A DNA stretch of 64,000 nucleotides from Streptomyces sp. NBC_01476 (GTDB lineage: Bacteria; Actinomycetota; Actinomycetes; Streptomycetales; Streptomycetaceae): positions 7,395,001 to 7,459,000 of the forward strand of contig NZ_CP109446.1 in assembly GCF_036227265.1 (NCBI RefSeq), in the 5' to 3' direction. The stretch's first letter is position 1; each line of letters starts with the position of its first letter. Of the stretch, positions 33,810 through 42,088 are shown piece by piece. The notes under the pieces were generated by a model. That model searched no databases. It was not told where the DNA came from and saw nothing but the letters and a program-made list of their open reading frames with translations. A program made the translations under genes and the position numbers.

Positions 33810-36548
33810 ATGCAGAAATCCGCCGGCTCCGCCGTTTTCGTGCCCCATTTCCACTGGGACCGGGAGTGGTACGAGCCTTTCCAGGTGTTCCGGCACCGGC
33901 TTGTCACCGCTCTCGACACCGTGCTGGAGACGGCAGAGGCGAACCCGGAGTTCCGGTTCACCGTCGACGGGCAGATGGCGGCGGTCGAGGACTATCTGGA
34001 GATGCGGCCGGAGAACCGCGACCGGGTCGTCGCCCTGGTCGCCCGCGGGCAGCTCGCCATCGGGCCGTGGCTGATCCTGCTGGACGAGTTCCTCTGCTCC
34101 GGTGAGACCATCGTGCGCAACCTGCGGATGGGGTGGGAGGCGGCGGCAGAGCTCGGCGGGTCGATGGCCGTCGGCTATCTGCCGGACATGTTCGGCCACG
34201 TCGCGCAGATGCCGCAGATCCTGGCGCGGGCCGGATTCGAGCACGCGGCGCTGTGGCGCGGCGTCCCCGGCTCCGTCGCGGGCCATGCCTTCCGCTGGCG
34301 TGCGCCGGACGGCTCCGAGGTGCGCACCGAGTTCCTCTTCGACGGCTACGACAACGGCCTCGACGTCCTGCTGGTGCCCGACCAGATCGGCCGGGCATTG
34401 GGGGAGTACGCGGAGATGACGGCCGACCGCTGGGGCAGCGACCCGGTGCTCGCGATGGCCGGCACCGACCACAACGCGCCCGACCCGCAGCTCACCTCCT
34501 GGCTGCGGAAGGCGTCGGGCGACGAACGCGCCATCACCGTCGCGACGCTGGAGGAGTACATCCGCGGCCATGCGCGCGACGAGGTCACCGCCGTCGTCAC
34601 CGGTGAACTGCGCAGCCACGTACGCGGCAACATCCTCCCGGGAGTGCTCTCCGTACGGCTCGGGCTCAAGCAGCGGATGGCCGTGGCCGAGCGCACCATC
34701 GACCACGCCGAGCGGATGAACGCCCTGTGGTCCCGGCGGGACGACTCGCCGTTCCTCTCGCTCGCCTGGCACAAGATCATCGAGTCGACGGCGCATGACT
34801 CGGTCGTCGGCTCCGGCACCGACGAGACCTGCGACCAGGTCGAAGCGCGGCTCGCCGAGGCAGCGCAGACCGCACGGGCGGTACGGGACGCGGCCCTCGC
34901 CGAGGCCGCCGCCCGGGTGCCGAACGACGGCTACCTGGTGGCCAATCCGCTGCCGTTCGCCCGCACGGCCGCGGTCGAGGTGGATGTCGTCGCCCCGCCG
35001 GAGGGGAGCGTGCTGGTGGCCACCGCCGCCGACGGCTCGACCCAGCCCGTGCAGCTGATATCCAAGGCCCCGACCGTGCTCAGCGACGAGCGGATGGACG
35101 CCTCGCAGCTGGAACGGGTGCTGCGCCGCATCCACCGCCGCGAACTCTTCGGCCGGCTGATCGACCGTTACGAACTCACCCCCGGATCGCTGGTCTTCCA
35201 CCTCGCCGAGGTGCCGGCCGGCGGACCGTTCGACCTGCTGATCCTGCGCGCGAAGGTCGCCGAGGCAGCCGCCGCGCACCCGGGGGAGTGGCGGGTGCTG
35301 ACGCTGGAGGAGGCCCGCGCGACCGCGCTGGTACCGGTGCACGTCCCGGCCACCGGGCTCACGGGCTTCCGGGTCGGACCCGCCGACGGCACGCCCGCGC
35401 CGCCGGCGTCGTTCGTGCCCGCCACGGCGACCGGCCGCACCCTGTCCAACGGCCTGGTCCACGTCGCGGTCGCCGCCGACGGCACCCTGGCGGTGACCGG
35501 CGCGGACGGTTCCGTGCTGCTCGGCGTGGGCCGACTCGTCGACGGCGGCGACCGCGGTGACAGCTACAACTACGGCCCGCCGGCCAAGGACGTGCTCGTC
35601 TCCGAGCCGGCCGGCGTCACGGTCGACGTCCTGGAGAACGGCCCGCTGCGGTCAAGGACCCGGATCACCCGCGTCTACCCGTGGCCCGCCGCGCTCTCCG
35701 GCGACCGCGACGTGCGCAGCGGCGAGACCGTACCGACCCCGGTGGAGACCCTGGTGGAGGTCCGGGCGGGCGAGCCGTTCGTACGGGTCTCCACCTCGTT
35801 CCTGAACCGGTCCGCCGACCACCGGCTGCGCTTCCATGTGCCGCTGCCCGAGCCGGCCGCCGGGTCCGCCGCCGCGGGGCAGTTCGCCGTCACCGAGCGC
35901 GGGCTCACCGCCGAGGGCGGCTGGGGCGAATACCCGATCCCGACCTTCCCGGCGAGCTCCTTCGTCTCGGCCGGCGCCGCCACCGTCCTGCTCGACCACG
36001 CCACCGAGTACGAACTCGTCAGCGACGGCTCCGAGGTGGCCATCACCCTGCTGCGCGCCATCGGCTCCATCAGCGTCAACATCCACCCGTTCCGTGACGA
36101 GCCCGCCGCGACCGAGATCCCCGCACCCGGCGCGCAGGATCTCGGCATGCGCGTCGAGAACAGGTTCGCCGTCCTGCCCTCGGCGACCGGCTGGCAGGGG
36201 GCGAACGCGGTCGCGCTCGCCGAACTCTTCCGCAACGACGTGCTGGTCGCCCGCGGCACCGCCCCCGCCGGCGGCCAACTGCCCCCCGACGCCACCGGCG
36301 TACAGGTGGACGGTGCGGACGTCTTCGTGTCGGCCGTCCGCCGGGTCACCGCCGAGGACGGCGCGGCCGGCACCGAGATCCGGCTGGTCGCGATGAGCGG
36401 CACCGGCGCGACCGCCCGCCTGACCGGCCCGTTCACCGAGGCCACCACCGTCGATCTGCTCGGCAGGCCACTGTCCACCACGCCGGCCGCGGACGGACTC
36501 GAACTCGCCCTCGGCCCCTGGGAGATCCGCACCGTCGTGGTCCGGTAG
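33810..36548 (+). CDS. GH38 alpha-mannosidase
   Basis: 912 residues from the ATG at 33810. The N-terminal catalytic domain opens with PHFHWDREWYEPF, where His15 and Asp17 are the expected zinc ligands. The nucleophile region YLPDMFGHVAQMPQIL puts Asp126 at the catalytic position. The C-terminal two thirds are the middle helical and beta-sandwich domains of GH38 (SYNYGPPAKDVL). No signal peptide is seen, so it acts in the cytosol on imported manno-oligosaccharides or glycan fragments. It lies downstream of the ABC permeases on the same strand and probably shares their LacI control. Bacterial relatives remove alpha-1,3- or alpha-1,6-linked mannose; the linkage cannot be told from sequence. Confidence 0.9.
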   Translation: MQKSAGSAVFVPHFHWDREWYEPFQVFRHRLVTALDTVLETAEANPEFRFTVDGQMAAVEDYLEMRPENRDRVVALVARGQLAIGPWLILLDEFLCSGETIVRNLRMGWEAAAELGGSMAVGYLPDMFGHVAQMPQILARAGFEHAALWRGVPGSVAGHAFRWRAPDGSEVRTEFLFDGYDNGLDVLLVPDQIGRALGEYAEMTADRWGSDPVLAMAGTDHNAPDPQLTSWLRKASGDERAITVATLEEYIRGHARDEVTAVVTGELRSHVRGNILPGVLSVRLGLKQRMAVAERTIDHAERMNALWSRRDDSPFLSLAWHKIIESTAHDSVVGSGTDETCDQVEARLAEAAQTARAVRDAALAEAAARVPNDGYLVANPLPFARTAAVEVDVVAPPEGSVLVATAADGSTQPVQLISKAPTVLSDERMDASQLERVLRRIHRRELFGRLIDRYELTPGSLVFHLAEVPAGGPFDLLILRAKVAEAAAAHPGEWRVLTLEEARATALVPVHVPATGLTGFRVGPADGTPAPPASFVPATATGRTLSNGLVHVAVAADGTLAVTGADGSVLLGVGRLVDGGDRGDSYNYGPPAKDVLVSEPAGVTVDVLENGPLRSRTRITRVYPWPAALSGDRDVRSGETVPTPVETLVEVRAGEPFVRVSTSFLNRSADHRLRFHVPLPEPAAGSAAAGQFAVTERGLTAEGGWGEYPIPTFPASSFVSAGAATVLLDHATEYELVSDGSEVAITLLRAIGSISVNIHPFRDEPAATEIPAPGAQDLGMRVENRFAVLPSATGWQGANAVALAELFRNDVLVARGTAPAGGQLPPDATGVQVDGADVFVSAVRRVTAEDGAAGTEIRLVAMSGTGATARLTGPFTEATTVDLLGRPLSTTPAADGLELALGPWEIRTVVVR

Positions 36549-36645
36549 AGCGCCGGAACCGTACGCAAGGGCACCCCAGCCGGACGCGTGTCCGCACCGG
36601 CCGGCTGGCGCCGCCGCAGAGCCTTACCGCCCTCGAGAAAGAGTT

Positions 36646-39600
36646 GTGAACCCCGTGTCCTCCCCCCGAACCGCCCCCGCGTCCGGGTACGTCGCCGACA
36701 CCGCCCCAGGGCGCGGCGCCCTGCGTCCCGCGCGCTCGTGGCTGCACTCCGACGCGCCCCGCCTGTCGCTGAACGGACCGTGGCGCTTCCGGCTGTCGCC
36801 CACCGCGTCCGCGCCGGAGGACTTCTCGGCCGAAGGATTCGACGACGACGGCTGGGACAGCATCCCCGTGCCCTCGCACTGGGTACTCCAGGGGGACGGA
36901 GCCTACGGCCGGCCGATCTACACCAACGTGCAGTTCCCGTTCCCGATCGACCCGCCCCACGTCCCGGACGAGAACCCCACCGGCGACTACCGCCGCCACT
37001 TCGAGCTGCCCGCCGCGTGGTCGGCGGCCGAGCGGGTGGTGCTGCGGTTCGACGGTGTCGAGTCGCTCTTCCGGCTGTGGGTGAACGGCGTTGAGATCGG
37101 CAGCGCCAGTGGCAGCCGGCTCGCCCACGAATTCGACGTGACCTCGTCCGTCCGGCCGGGCGACAACGTCATCGCGGTACGCGTCCACCAGTGGTCCGCG
37201 GCCAGCTATGTCGAGGACCAGGACCAGTGGTGGCTGCCGGGCATCTTCCGCGACGTGACCGTGATCGCGCGGCCCGCCGCAGGCATCGAGGACGTCTGGC
37301 TGCGGACCGGCTTCGACGACGGGCAGGGGCGGATCGAGCCGGAGGTGACCGCAGGTCCCGCGGCCTTCCCGGTCACCCTCCGCCTGCCGGAACTCGGCAT
37401 CGAGCAGGTCTGGGAGAGCCCCGCCGACGTGACCGCGTTCGCGGTCGGCGCGGTGGAGCCCTGGTCGGCCGAGCAGCCCCGCCTCTACGACGCCACCGTC
37501 TCGACGGCCGCGGAGACCATCGCCCTGCGGGTCGGTTTCCGTACCGTCGAGATCCGCGGCGACCGGTTCCTGGTCAACGGCCGCCGTGTCGTCTTCCACG
37601 GGATGAACCGGCACGAGGCCCACCCCGTGCGGGGCCGCGTCTTCGACGAGGAGCACGCCCGCGAAGACCTGGCCCGTATGAAGCGGTTCAACGTCAACGC
37701 CATCCGCACCAGCCACTATCCGCCGCACCCCCGGCTGCTCGACCTCGCCGACGAACTCGGCTTCTGGGTCGTCCTCGAATGCGATCTGGAGACGCACGGC
37801 TTCGACAAGGTGGGCTGGGCGGGCAACCCGAGCGACGACCCCGCGTGGCGCGAGGCGTACCTCGACCGTATCCGGCGCACCGTCGAACGGGACAAGAACC
37901 ACCCCAGCGTGGTGATCTGGTCGCTCGGCAACGAAGCGGGCACCGGCAGCAACCTCGCCGCGATGGCGGCGTGGGTCCACGCCCGTGACACCGGCCGGCC
38001 CGTGCACTACGAGGGCGACCACCCCGGTGACTACGCCGACATCTACTCGCGCATGTACGCCTCGGTGCGGGAGACCGAGCAGATCGGCACCGACGGCTCC
38101 CGTGCGCCGCTGCTGAACTGCACTCCCGCGCAGGGCGCCCGGCAGCGCACCAAGCCGTTCCTGCTGTGCGAGTACGCCCACGCGATGGGCAACGGACCCG
38201 GTGCGCTGGACCAGTACGAGGAGCTGGTGCACCGCCATCCGCGGCTGCACGGCGGCTTCGTCTGGGAGTGGCGCGACCACGGCATCGCGACGACCACCCC
38301 GGACGGCACGCCGTACTACGCGTTCGGCGGTGACTTCGGCGAGGTCGTGCACGACGGCAACTTCGTGATGGACGGCATGCTGCTCAGCGACGACGTCCCG
38401 ACGCCGAGCCTGTACGAGTTCAAGTCGGTGGTGCAGCCGGTCCGCTTCACCTTCGACCGCGACGGCGGCAGCGACCGCGACGGCGACCGCGACGGCGACA
38501 GCGATGGCGGCAGCGTGGTGATCACCAACCTGTGCCACACCGCCGACACCTCCTTCTTGCGCTTTCGCTGGCGCGTCGAACATGACGGGCGGCAGGTGGC
38601 TGCCGGGGACCTGGAGGTCCCCGCCGTCGTGGCCGGCGGGTCCGCGCGCGTGCCGCTGCCGCCGGTTCCGGTGGCGCGGGACGCGGAGACCTGGCTCACC
38701 GTCGACGCGGTCCTGGCAGCCGGAACTGCCTGGGCGGACGCCGGACATGTGATCGCGACCGCCCAGCTGGACCGTTCGGCGCCCCGTCCGGTGCCCGCCG
38801 TCCGGCCCAGGACCGGCTGGCGGCCAAGCGAGGGGACGCTGACGCTCGGCGTCGCCGAGTTCACCGGCGGCTCCCTCACGCGCCTGGCAGGACGGCCGGT
38901 CGCAGGTCCGCGGCTGGAACTCTTCCGGGCCCCGACCGACAACGACGAAGGCACCTCAGGAGAGGTTGAGGAGAGCGACGCGAGCATCGCTGGTGTCTCC
39001 AACGCCGCACTGTGGCGCCGTGACGGACTCGACCGGCTGACCACCCGGCGCCTGAGCGTGGAGCGGACCGCGGACGCCCTGCGCACGGTCGACAAGGTCT
39101 CCGCGGCGGACTCCGCCCGGTGGGTGACCGTGGAGTCGGTCTGGTCGCTGGAGGGTGACGAGCTGGAACTGCGGGTGGAGGCAGCGCCGTCGAGCGGCTG
39201 GCCCACGGTGTGGCCGCGGATCGGGATACGTTTCGATCTGCCGGACGGCACGGCCGCCGTGGACGGCGCCGACTGGTTCGGCCTCGGCCCGCTGGAGTCC
39301 TACCCCGACAGTCTGCGGGCGGCACGTACCGGCCGCTTCTCCTCCACCGTCGGCGATCTCGGCGTCGCGTACGCGCGCCCGCAGGAGACCGGACACCGCT
39401 CCCAGCTGCGGCAGTTGACGCTGACGAGCGCCGGGTCCGTGGTGCTGCGCGTGGTGGCCCTGCCGGACACGCGCGGACGCCGCCCCGGGTTCACCCTCAG
39501 CCGGCACACCCCGCAGCAGATCGCCCGCGCGGGTCACCCCTTCGAGCTGCCGGAGTCGACGACGAGTCACCTCTTCGTCGACGCTGCCCAGCACGGACTC

Positions 39601-39696
39601 GGCTCCCGGGCCTGCGGGCCGGACGTGTGGCCGGAGTTCGCGCTGCGCCCCGAAGCCCGCACCATCAGGCTCCGTATCGCGGCGGCCGGCGGATGA
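36646..39696 (+). CDS. GH2 beta-galactosidase (LacZ type)
   Basis: 1016 residues from a GTG at 36646. The domain order is that of LacZ: jelly-roll (NGPWRFRLSPTA, VPSHWVLQG), immunoglobulin-like, TIM barrel, a second Ig-like and a C-terminal beta domain (ELFRAPTDNDEG). The acid/base Glu430 is in IWSLGNEAGTG and the nucleophile Glu509 is in LLCEYAHAMGNG. No export signal is present. Residues ~606-623 are a hydrophilic Asp/Gly/Arg repeat (DGGSDRDGDRDGDSDGGS), unusual for the family and encoded by short tandem DNA repeats. With the importer and the mannosidase it would trim imported galactosides. A hairpin ends the unit. Confidence 0.93.
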   Translation: MNPVSSPRTAPASGYVADTAPGRGALRPARSWLHSDAPRLSLNGPWRFRLSPTASAPEDFSAEGFDDDGWDSIPVPSHWVLQGDGAYGRPIYTNVQFPFPIDPPHVPDENPTGDYRRHFELPAAWSAAERVVLRFDGVESLFRLWVNGVEIGSASGSRLAHEFDVTSSVRPGDNVIAVRVHQWSAASYVEDQDQWWLPGIFRDVTVIARPAAGIEDVWLRTGFDDGQGRIEPEVTAGPAAFPVTLRLPELGIEQVWESPADVTAFAVGAVEPWSAEQPRLYDATVSTAAETIALRVGFRTVEIRGDRFLVNGRRVVFHGMNRHEAHPVRGRVFDEEHAREDLARMKRFNVNAIRTSHYPPHPRLLDLADELGFWVVLECDLETHGFDKVGWAGNPSDDPAWREAYLDRIRRTVERDKNHPSVVIWSLGNEAGTGSNLAAMAAWVHARDTGRPVHYEGDHPGDYADIYSRMYASVRETEQIGTDGSRAPLLNCTPAQGARQRTKPFLLCEYAHAMGNGPGALDQYEELVHRHPRLHGGFVWEWRDHGIATTTPDGTPYYAFGGDFGEVVHDGNFVMDGMLLSDDVPTPSLYEFKSVVQPVRFTFDRDGGSDRDGDRDGDSDGGSVVITNLCHTADTSFLRFRWRVEHDGRQVAAGDLEVPAVVAGGSARVPLPPVPVARDAETWLTVDAVLAAGTAWADAGHVIATAQLDRSAPRPVPAVRPRTGWRPSEGTLTLGVAEFTGGSLTRLAGRPVAGPRLELFRAPTDNDEGTSGEVEESDASIAGVSNAALWRRDGLDRLTTRRLSVERTADALRTVDKVSAADSARWVTVESVWSLEGDELELRVEAAPSSGWPTVWPRIGIRFDLPDGTAAVDGADWFGLGPLESYPDSLRAARTGRFSSTVGDLGVAYARPQETGHRSQLRQLTLTSAGSVVLRVVALPDTRGRRPGFTLSRHTPQQIARAGHPFELPESTTSHLFVDAAQHGLGSRACGPDVWPEFALRPEARTIRLRIAAAGG

Positions 39697-39718
39697 GGCG
39701 GCCCGGACGGTTCCGTAC

Positions 39719-39757
39719 CCCCGCGCCGCACGGCACCCCGTGCGGTACGGCGCGGGG
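39719..39757. terminator. Hairpin after the beta-galactosidase gene
   Basis: CCCCGCGCCG pairs with CGGCGCGGGG (10 bp), with an inner CACGG/CCGTG stem. It begins 22 bases after the stop. Confidence 0.7.
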
Positions 39758-39812
39758 CGGGCGGAACGCGTCCGGGCCCACGGGCCGTCCCGCCGGCGGC
39801 CCATCAGAACGG

Positions 39813-39851
39813 CACGCGACCGCGGCGCATGCCTCCCGCCGCGGTCGCGTG
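39813..39851. terminator. Strong hairpin at the convergent end with the inositol dehydrogenase
   Basis: CACGCGACCGCGGCG and CGCCGCGGTCGCGTG form a perfect 15-bp stem with a 9-base loop. It lies 27 bases beyond the stop of the minus-strand dehydrogenase gene. Confidence 0.85.
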
Positions 39852-39878
39852 CCCGGTGTCCGCCCCGGCCCGTGCCGG

Positions 39879-40874
39879 TCAGCCCCCGGGCGTGACACGG
39901 ACCGGCCGGCCCTCGGTGCGGGAGCGGGTGGCGGCCTCGGCGACGGCCAGCGCGGCCCGGGCGTCCTGGCCGGTGCAGGGGCTGGGCCGCAGTCCGGCCA
40001 CCACCTCGGTGAACGCGGTGAGTTCGGCGCGGTAGGCGTCCTGGAAGCGTTCCATGAAGCCGCCGTACGGTGTGCCGGTCGGCCAGGAGGCGCCCTCGGC
40101 CGAGGTCAGCGGCGCCTGGTCGGTGAGGCCCGCGGCCAGCGTTCCCTTCGAGCCGCAGGCCTCCAGGCGTACGTCGTAGCCGGCGCCGTTGTACCGGGTG
40201 GCCGTGCAGCTGGCCAGCGTGCCGTCGTCCAGGGTGAGCAGGGTGATGGCCGTGTCCACGTCGCCGGCGGCGGCGAAGAAGTCCTCGCCGCGGTTGGCGC
40301 CGGTCGCGTAGACCTCGGTGACCTCCCGGCCGGTGACCCAGCGGATGATGTCGTAGTCGTGCACGGAGCAGTCGCGGAAGATGCCGCCGGACGCCGGGAT
40401 GTAGCCGGGGTGCGGCGGGGTCGGGTCGGCCGTGACGGCCCGCAGGGTGTGCGTCCAGCCGAGGCGGCCGTCGGTGATCGCCGCGCGCACCTCCTGGTAG
40501 CCGGCGTCGAAACGGCGCTGGAACCCTATCTGCAGCGGGACGGGCGCCTCTTCGAGGGCGGCGAGGACCGCGTCGGTCTCCTCCAGGGTGCCGGCCACCG
40601 GCTTCTCGCAGAACGTCGGCAGGCCGGCCTTCCGGCCGGCCAGGATGAGTTCGGCGTGGAAACTCGTGGGCGCCGCGATCACGACACCGTCCAGGCCGGC
40701 ACCGAGCAGCCCGTCCAGGTCGCCGGCGTACTCCGCCCCGGTCTGCTCGGCCACGGAGCGGGCGGAGCGTTCGTCGGCGTCGTGCACCACCATGCCGGTC
40801 ACGGCCGGCAGGTCGGCGAGGGTGGCGGCGTGGAACGCGCCGATGCGGCCCGTGCCGATGAGTCCGATGCGCAT
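39879..40874 (-). CDS. iolG: Gfo/Idh/MocA oxidoreductase, probable inositol 2-dehydrogenase
   Basis: 331 residues from the ATG at 40874. The N-terminal Rossmann fold (IGLIGTGRIGAFHAATLADL) binds NAD, FCEKPVAGTLEETDAV carries the family Lys, and the catalytic region has GGIFRDCSVHDYDIIRWVTG with the active-site His/Asp. Length (~330) fits inositol dehydrogenases. It would oxidise myo-inositol to scyllo-inosose, the first step of the pathway whose later enzymes are encoded at 42-49 kb. It is divergent from the GntR regulator. Other Gfo/Idh substrates are possible, but the context argues for inositol. Confidence 0.82.
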   Translation of the reverse strand: MRIGLIGTGRIGAFHAATLADLPAVTGMVVHDADERSARSVAEQTGAEYAGDLDGLLGAGLDGVVIAAPTSFHAELILAGRKAGLPTFCEKPVAGTLEETDAVLAALEEAPVPLQIGFQRRFDAGYQEVRAAITDGRLGWTHTLRAVTADPTPPHPGYIPASGGIFRDCSVHDYDIIRWVTGREVTEVYATGANRGEDFFAAAGDVDTAITLLTLDDGTLASCTATRYNGAGYDVRLEACGSKGTLAAGLTDQAPLTSAEGASWPTGTPYGGFMERFQDAYRAELTAFTEVVAGLRPSPCTGQDARAALAVAEAATRSRTEGRPVRVTPGG

Positions 40875-40917
40875 GTGCGGGTGCCTTTCGTGCGGGGGGC
40901 CTGGAACGGCCACCTGC

Positions 40918-40961
40918 TTTCTACTCTTCGGCAGATGACAAGGCAAGAGTTTGTTATGACA
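40918..40961 (-). promoter_or_regulatory. iolG promoter with GntR-type operator
   Basis: Read on the minus strand: TTGCCT (40941-40946 on plus coordinates), 17-base spacer, TAGAAA (40918-40923). Just upstream at 40952-40961 is TGTTATGACA (plus strand), nearly the same as TGTCAGGACA in front of the iolE-iolA operon. Confidence 0.55.
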
Positions 40962-41035
40962 TATGGACGTACAGAGCATAGTGTGTGATGAGTCATACTG
41001 GCGTCCGTCGGCAGGAGTCTCCAGGAGGGGTGGAC

Positions 41036-41779
41036 GTGGAGTCACTCGCGCAGCAGATCACCATCGACCGCAGCAGTCCGGTGCCGCTGTACTTCCAGTT
41101 CGCCCAGCAGTTGCAGACCCTCATCGAGACCGGGGTACTGCCGCCCGGAACCCTGCTGAGCAACGAGATCATGATGGCCGACCAGTTCGGACTCTCCCGT
41201 CCGACGATGCGTCAGGCCATGCAGCACCTGGTCGACAAGGGGCTGCTGGCCCGCAAACGCGGCGTCGGCACCCGGGTGGTGACCAACCGCATCCGCCGCC
41301 AGCTCGACTTCACCAGCCTGTACGAGGACCTGGAGCGCGACCGCCGCCACCCGAGCACCGAGGTGCTGTCCATCGCGACGATCCAGGCCGGCGGGCAGGT
41401 CGCCGCCGCGCTCCGGGTGGAGGAGGGCTCCGCCGTGGTGGCGGTCGAACGCCTCCGCCTGGCCGACGGCGAGCCGATCGCCATCATGCACAACCACCTG
41501 CCGGCGGACCTGGTCGAGCTGACCCCTGACGCGCTGTGCGGGGCCGGCCTGTACCAACTCCTGCGCCGCTCCGGCATAGCCCTGAGCACCGCGGAACAGA
41601 CCATCGGCGCCCGCCGGGCCACCGCCGCGGAGGCCAAACTCCTCAACGAGGCCCGCGGCGCCACCCTGCTGACCATGGTCCGCACCGCACACGACGAATC
41701 CGGCCGGCCCGTCGAGTACGGCTCGCACGTGTACCGGGCCTCGCGGTACTCGTTCGAAATGACGGTCGCCGCCCACTGA
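41036..41779 (+). CDS. GntR-family regulator of the inositol locus (HutC/UTRA type)
   Basis: 247 residues from a GTG at 41036, chosen because CAGGAGGGG precedes it by 5-13 bases; a GTG at 40985 would add 17 residues. Residues ~10-80 are the GntR winged helix (VPLYFQFAQQLQTLIETG, LSRPTMRQAMQHLVDKGLLA). Residues ~95-245 are a UTRA ligand domain (LRLADGEPIAIMHNHLPADL; EYGSHVYRASRYSFEMTV). It lies between the divergent dehydrogenase gene and the iol operon. Matching 10-bp motifs occur in front of both, so it is very likely the inositol-pathway repressor, comparable in role to IolR of Corynebacterium. Confidence 0.88.
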   Translation: MESLAQQITIDRSSPVPLYFQFAQQLQTLIETGVLPPGTLLSNEIMMADQFGLSRPTMRQAMQHLVDKGLLARKRGVGTRVVTNRIRRQLDFTSLYEDLERDRRHPSTEVLSIATIQAGGQVAAALRVEEGSAVVAVERLRLADGEPIAIMHNHLPADLVELTPDALCGAGLYQLLRRSGIALSTAEQTIGARRATAAEAKLLNEARGATLLTMVRTAHDESGRPVEYGSHVYRASRYSFEMTVAAH

Positions 41780-41815
41780 CCGCCGAGGTCCGTGCCGATG
41801 GCGAGGAAGTCCGAA

Positions 41816-41860
41816 TGTCAGGACAAACTATTGACAGGCTGTCGCCGATGGCGGCAGGCT
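41816..41860 (+). promoter_or_regulatory. Promoter and operator of the inositol catabolic operon
   Basis: TTGACA (41831-41836) and CAGGCT (41855-41860) are separated by 18 bases. Directly upstream at 41816-41825 is TGTCAGGACA, a palindromic motif that matches TGTTATGACA (40952) at 8 of 10 bases. This points to shared control by the GntR protein. Confidence 0.6.
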
Positions 41861-41930
41861 CGGTACACACCCGCCAGGCATACCCGCCCGGCGTGTGACA
41901 TGCGTGAGAAGCGAGAAGAGGGGCGCGGTA

Positions 41931-42088
41931 TGCGGATCAGGTTGGCCGGCGCCGGACGGCTGGAGGAGCTCCGAACCGCGCCTCCCCACGTACCGGCGGA
42001 CACCGCACCGGGCGGCGCGCCCGGCGGCGGCAGCAGCGGTGCCGGGCCGGGCACCGGTCACGGCCGGACGACGGGAGGCCGGTCATGA
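41931..42088 (+). CDS. Small ORF coupled to the iolE-type gene, possible dehydrogenase stub
   Basis: 52 codons from the ATG at 41931, with GAAGAGGGG upstream; its stop overlaps the next start (ATGA). The first residues, MRIRLAGAGRLEEL, look like the start of a Gfo/Idh/MocA dehydrogenase (compare MRIGLIGTGRIG at 40874). After that the sequence is Gly/Pro/Thr-rich low complexity. It may be a relic of a second dehydrogenase gene that was cut short, now serving as a leader that feeds ribosomes into the next gene. Whether the peptide is made is unknown. Confidence 0.35.

Noticed and set aside
36433..38748. Open frame of 771 codons on the minus strand opposite the beta-galactosidase
   Set aside because: Antisense of a well-conserved GH2 enzyme, with no domain of its own.
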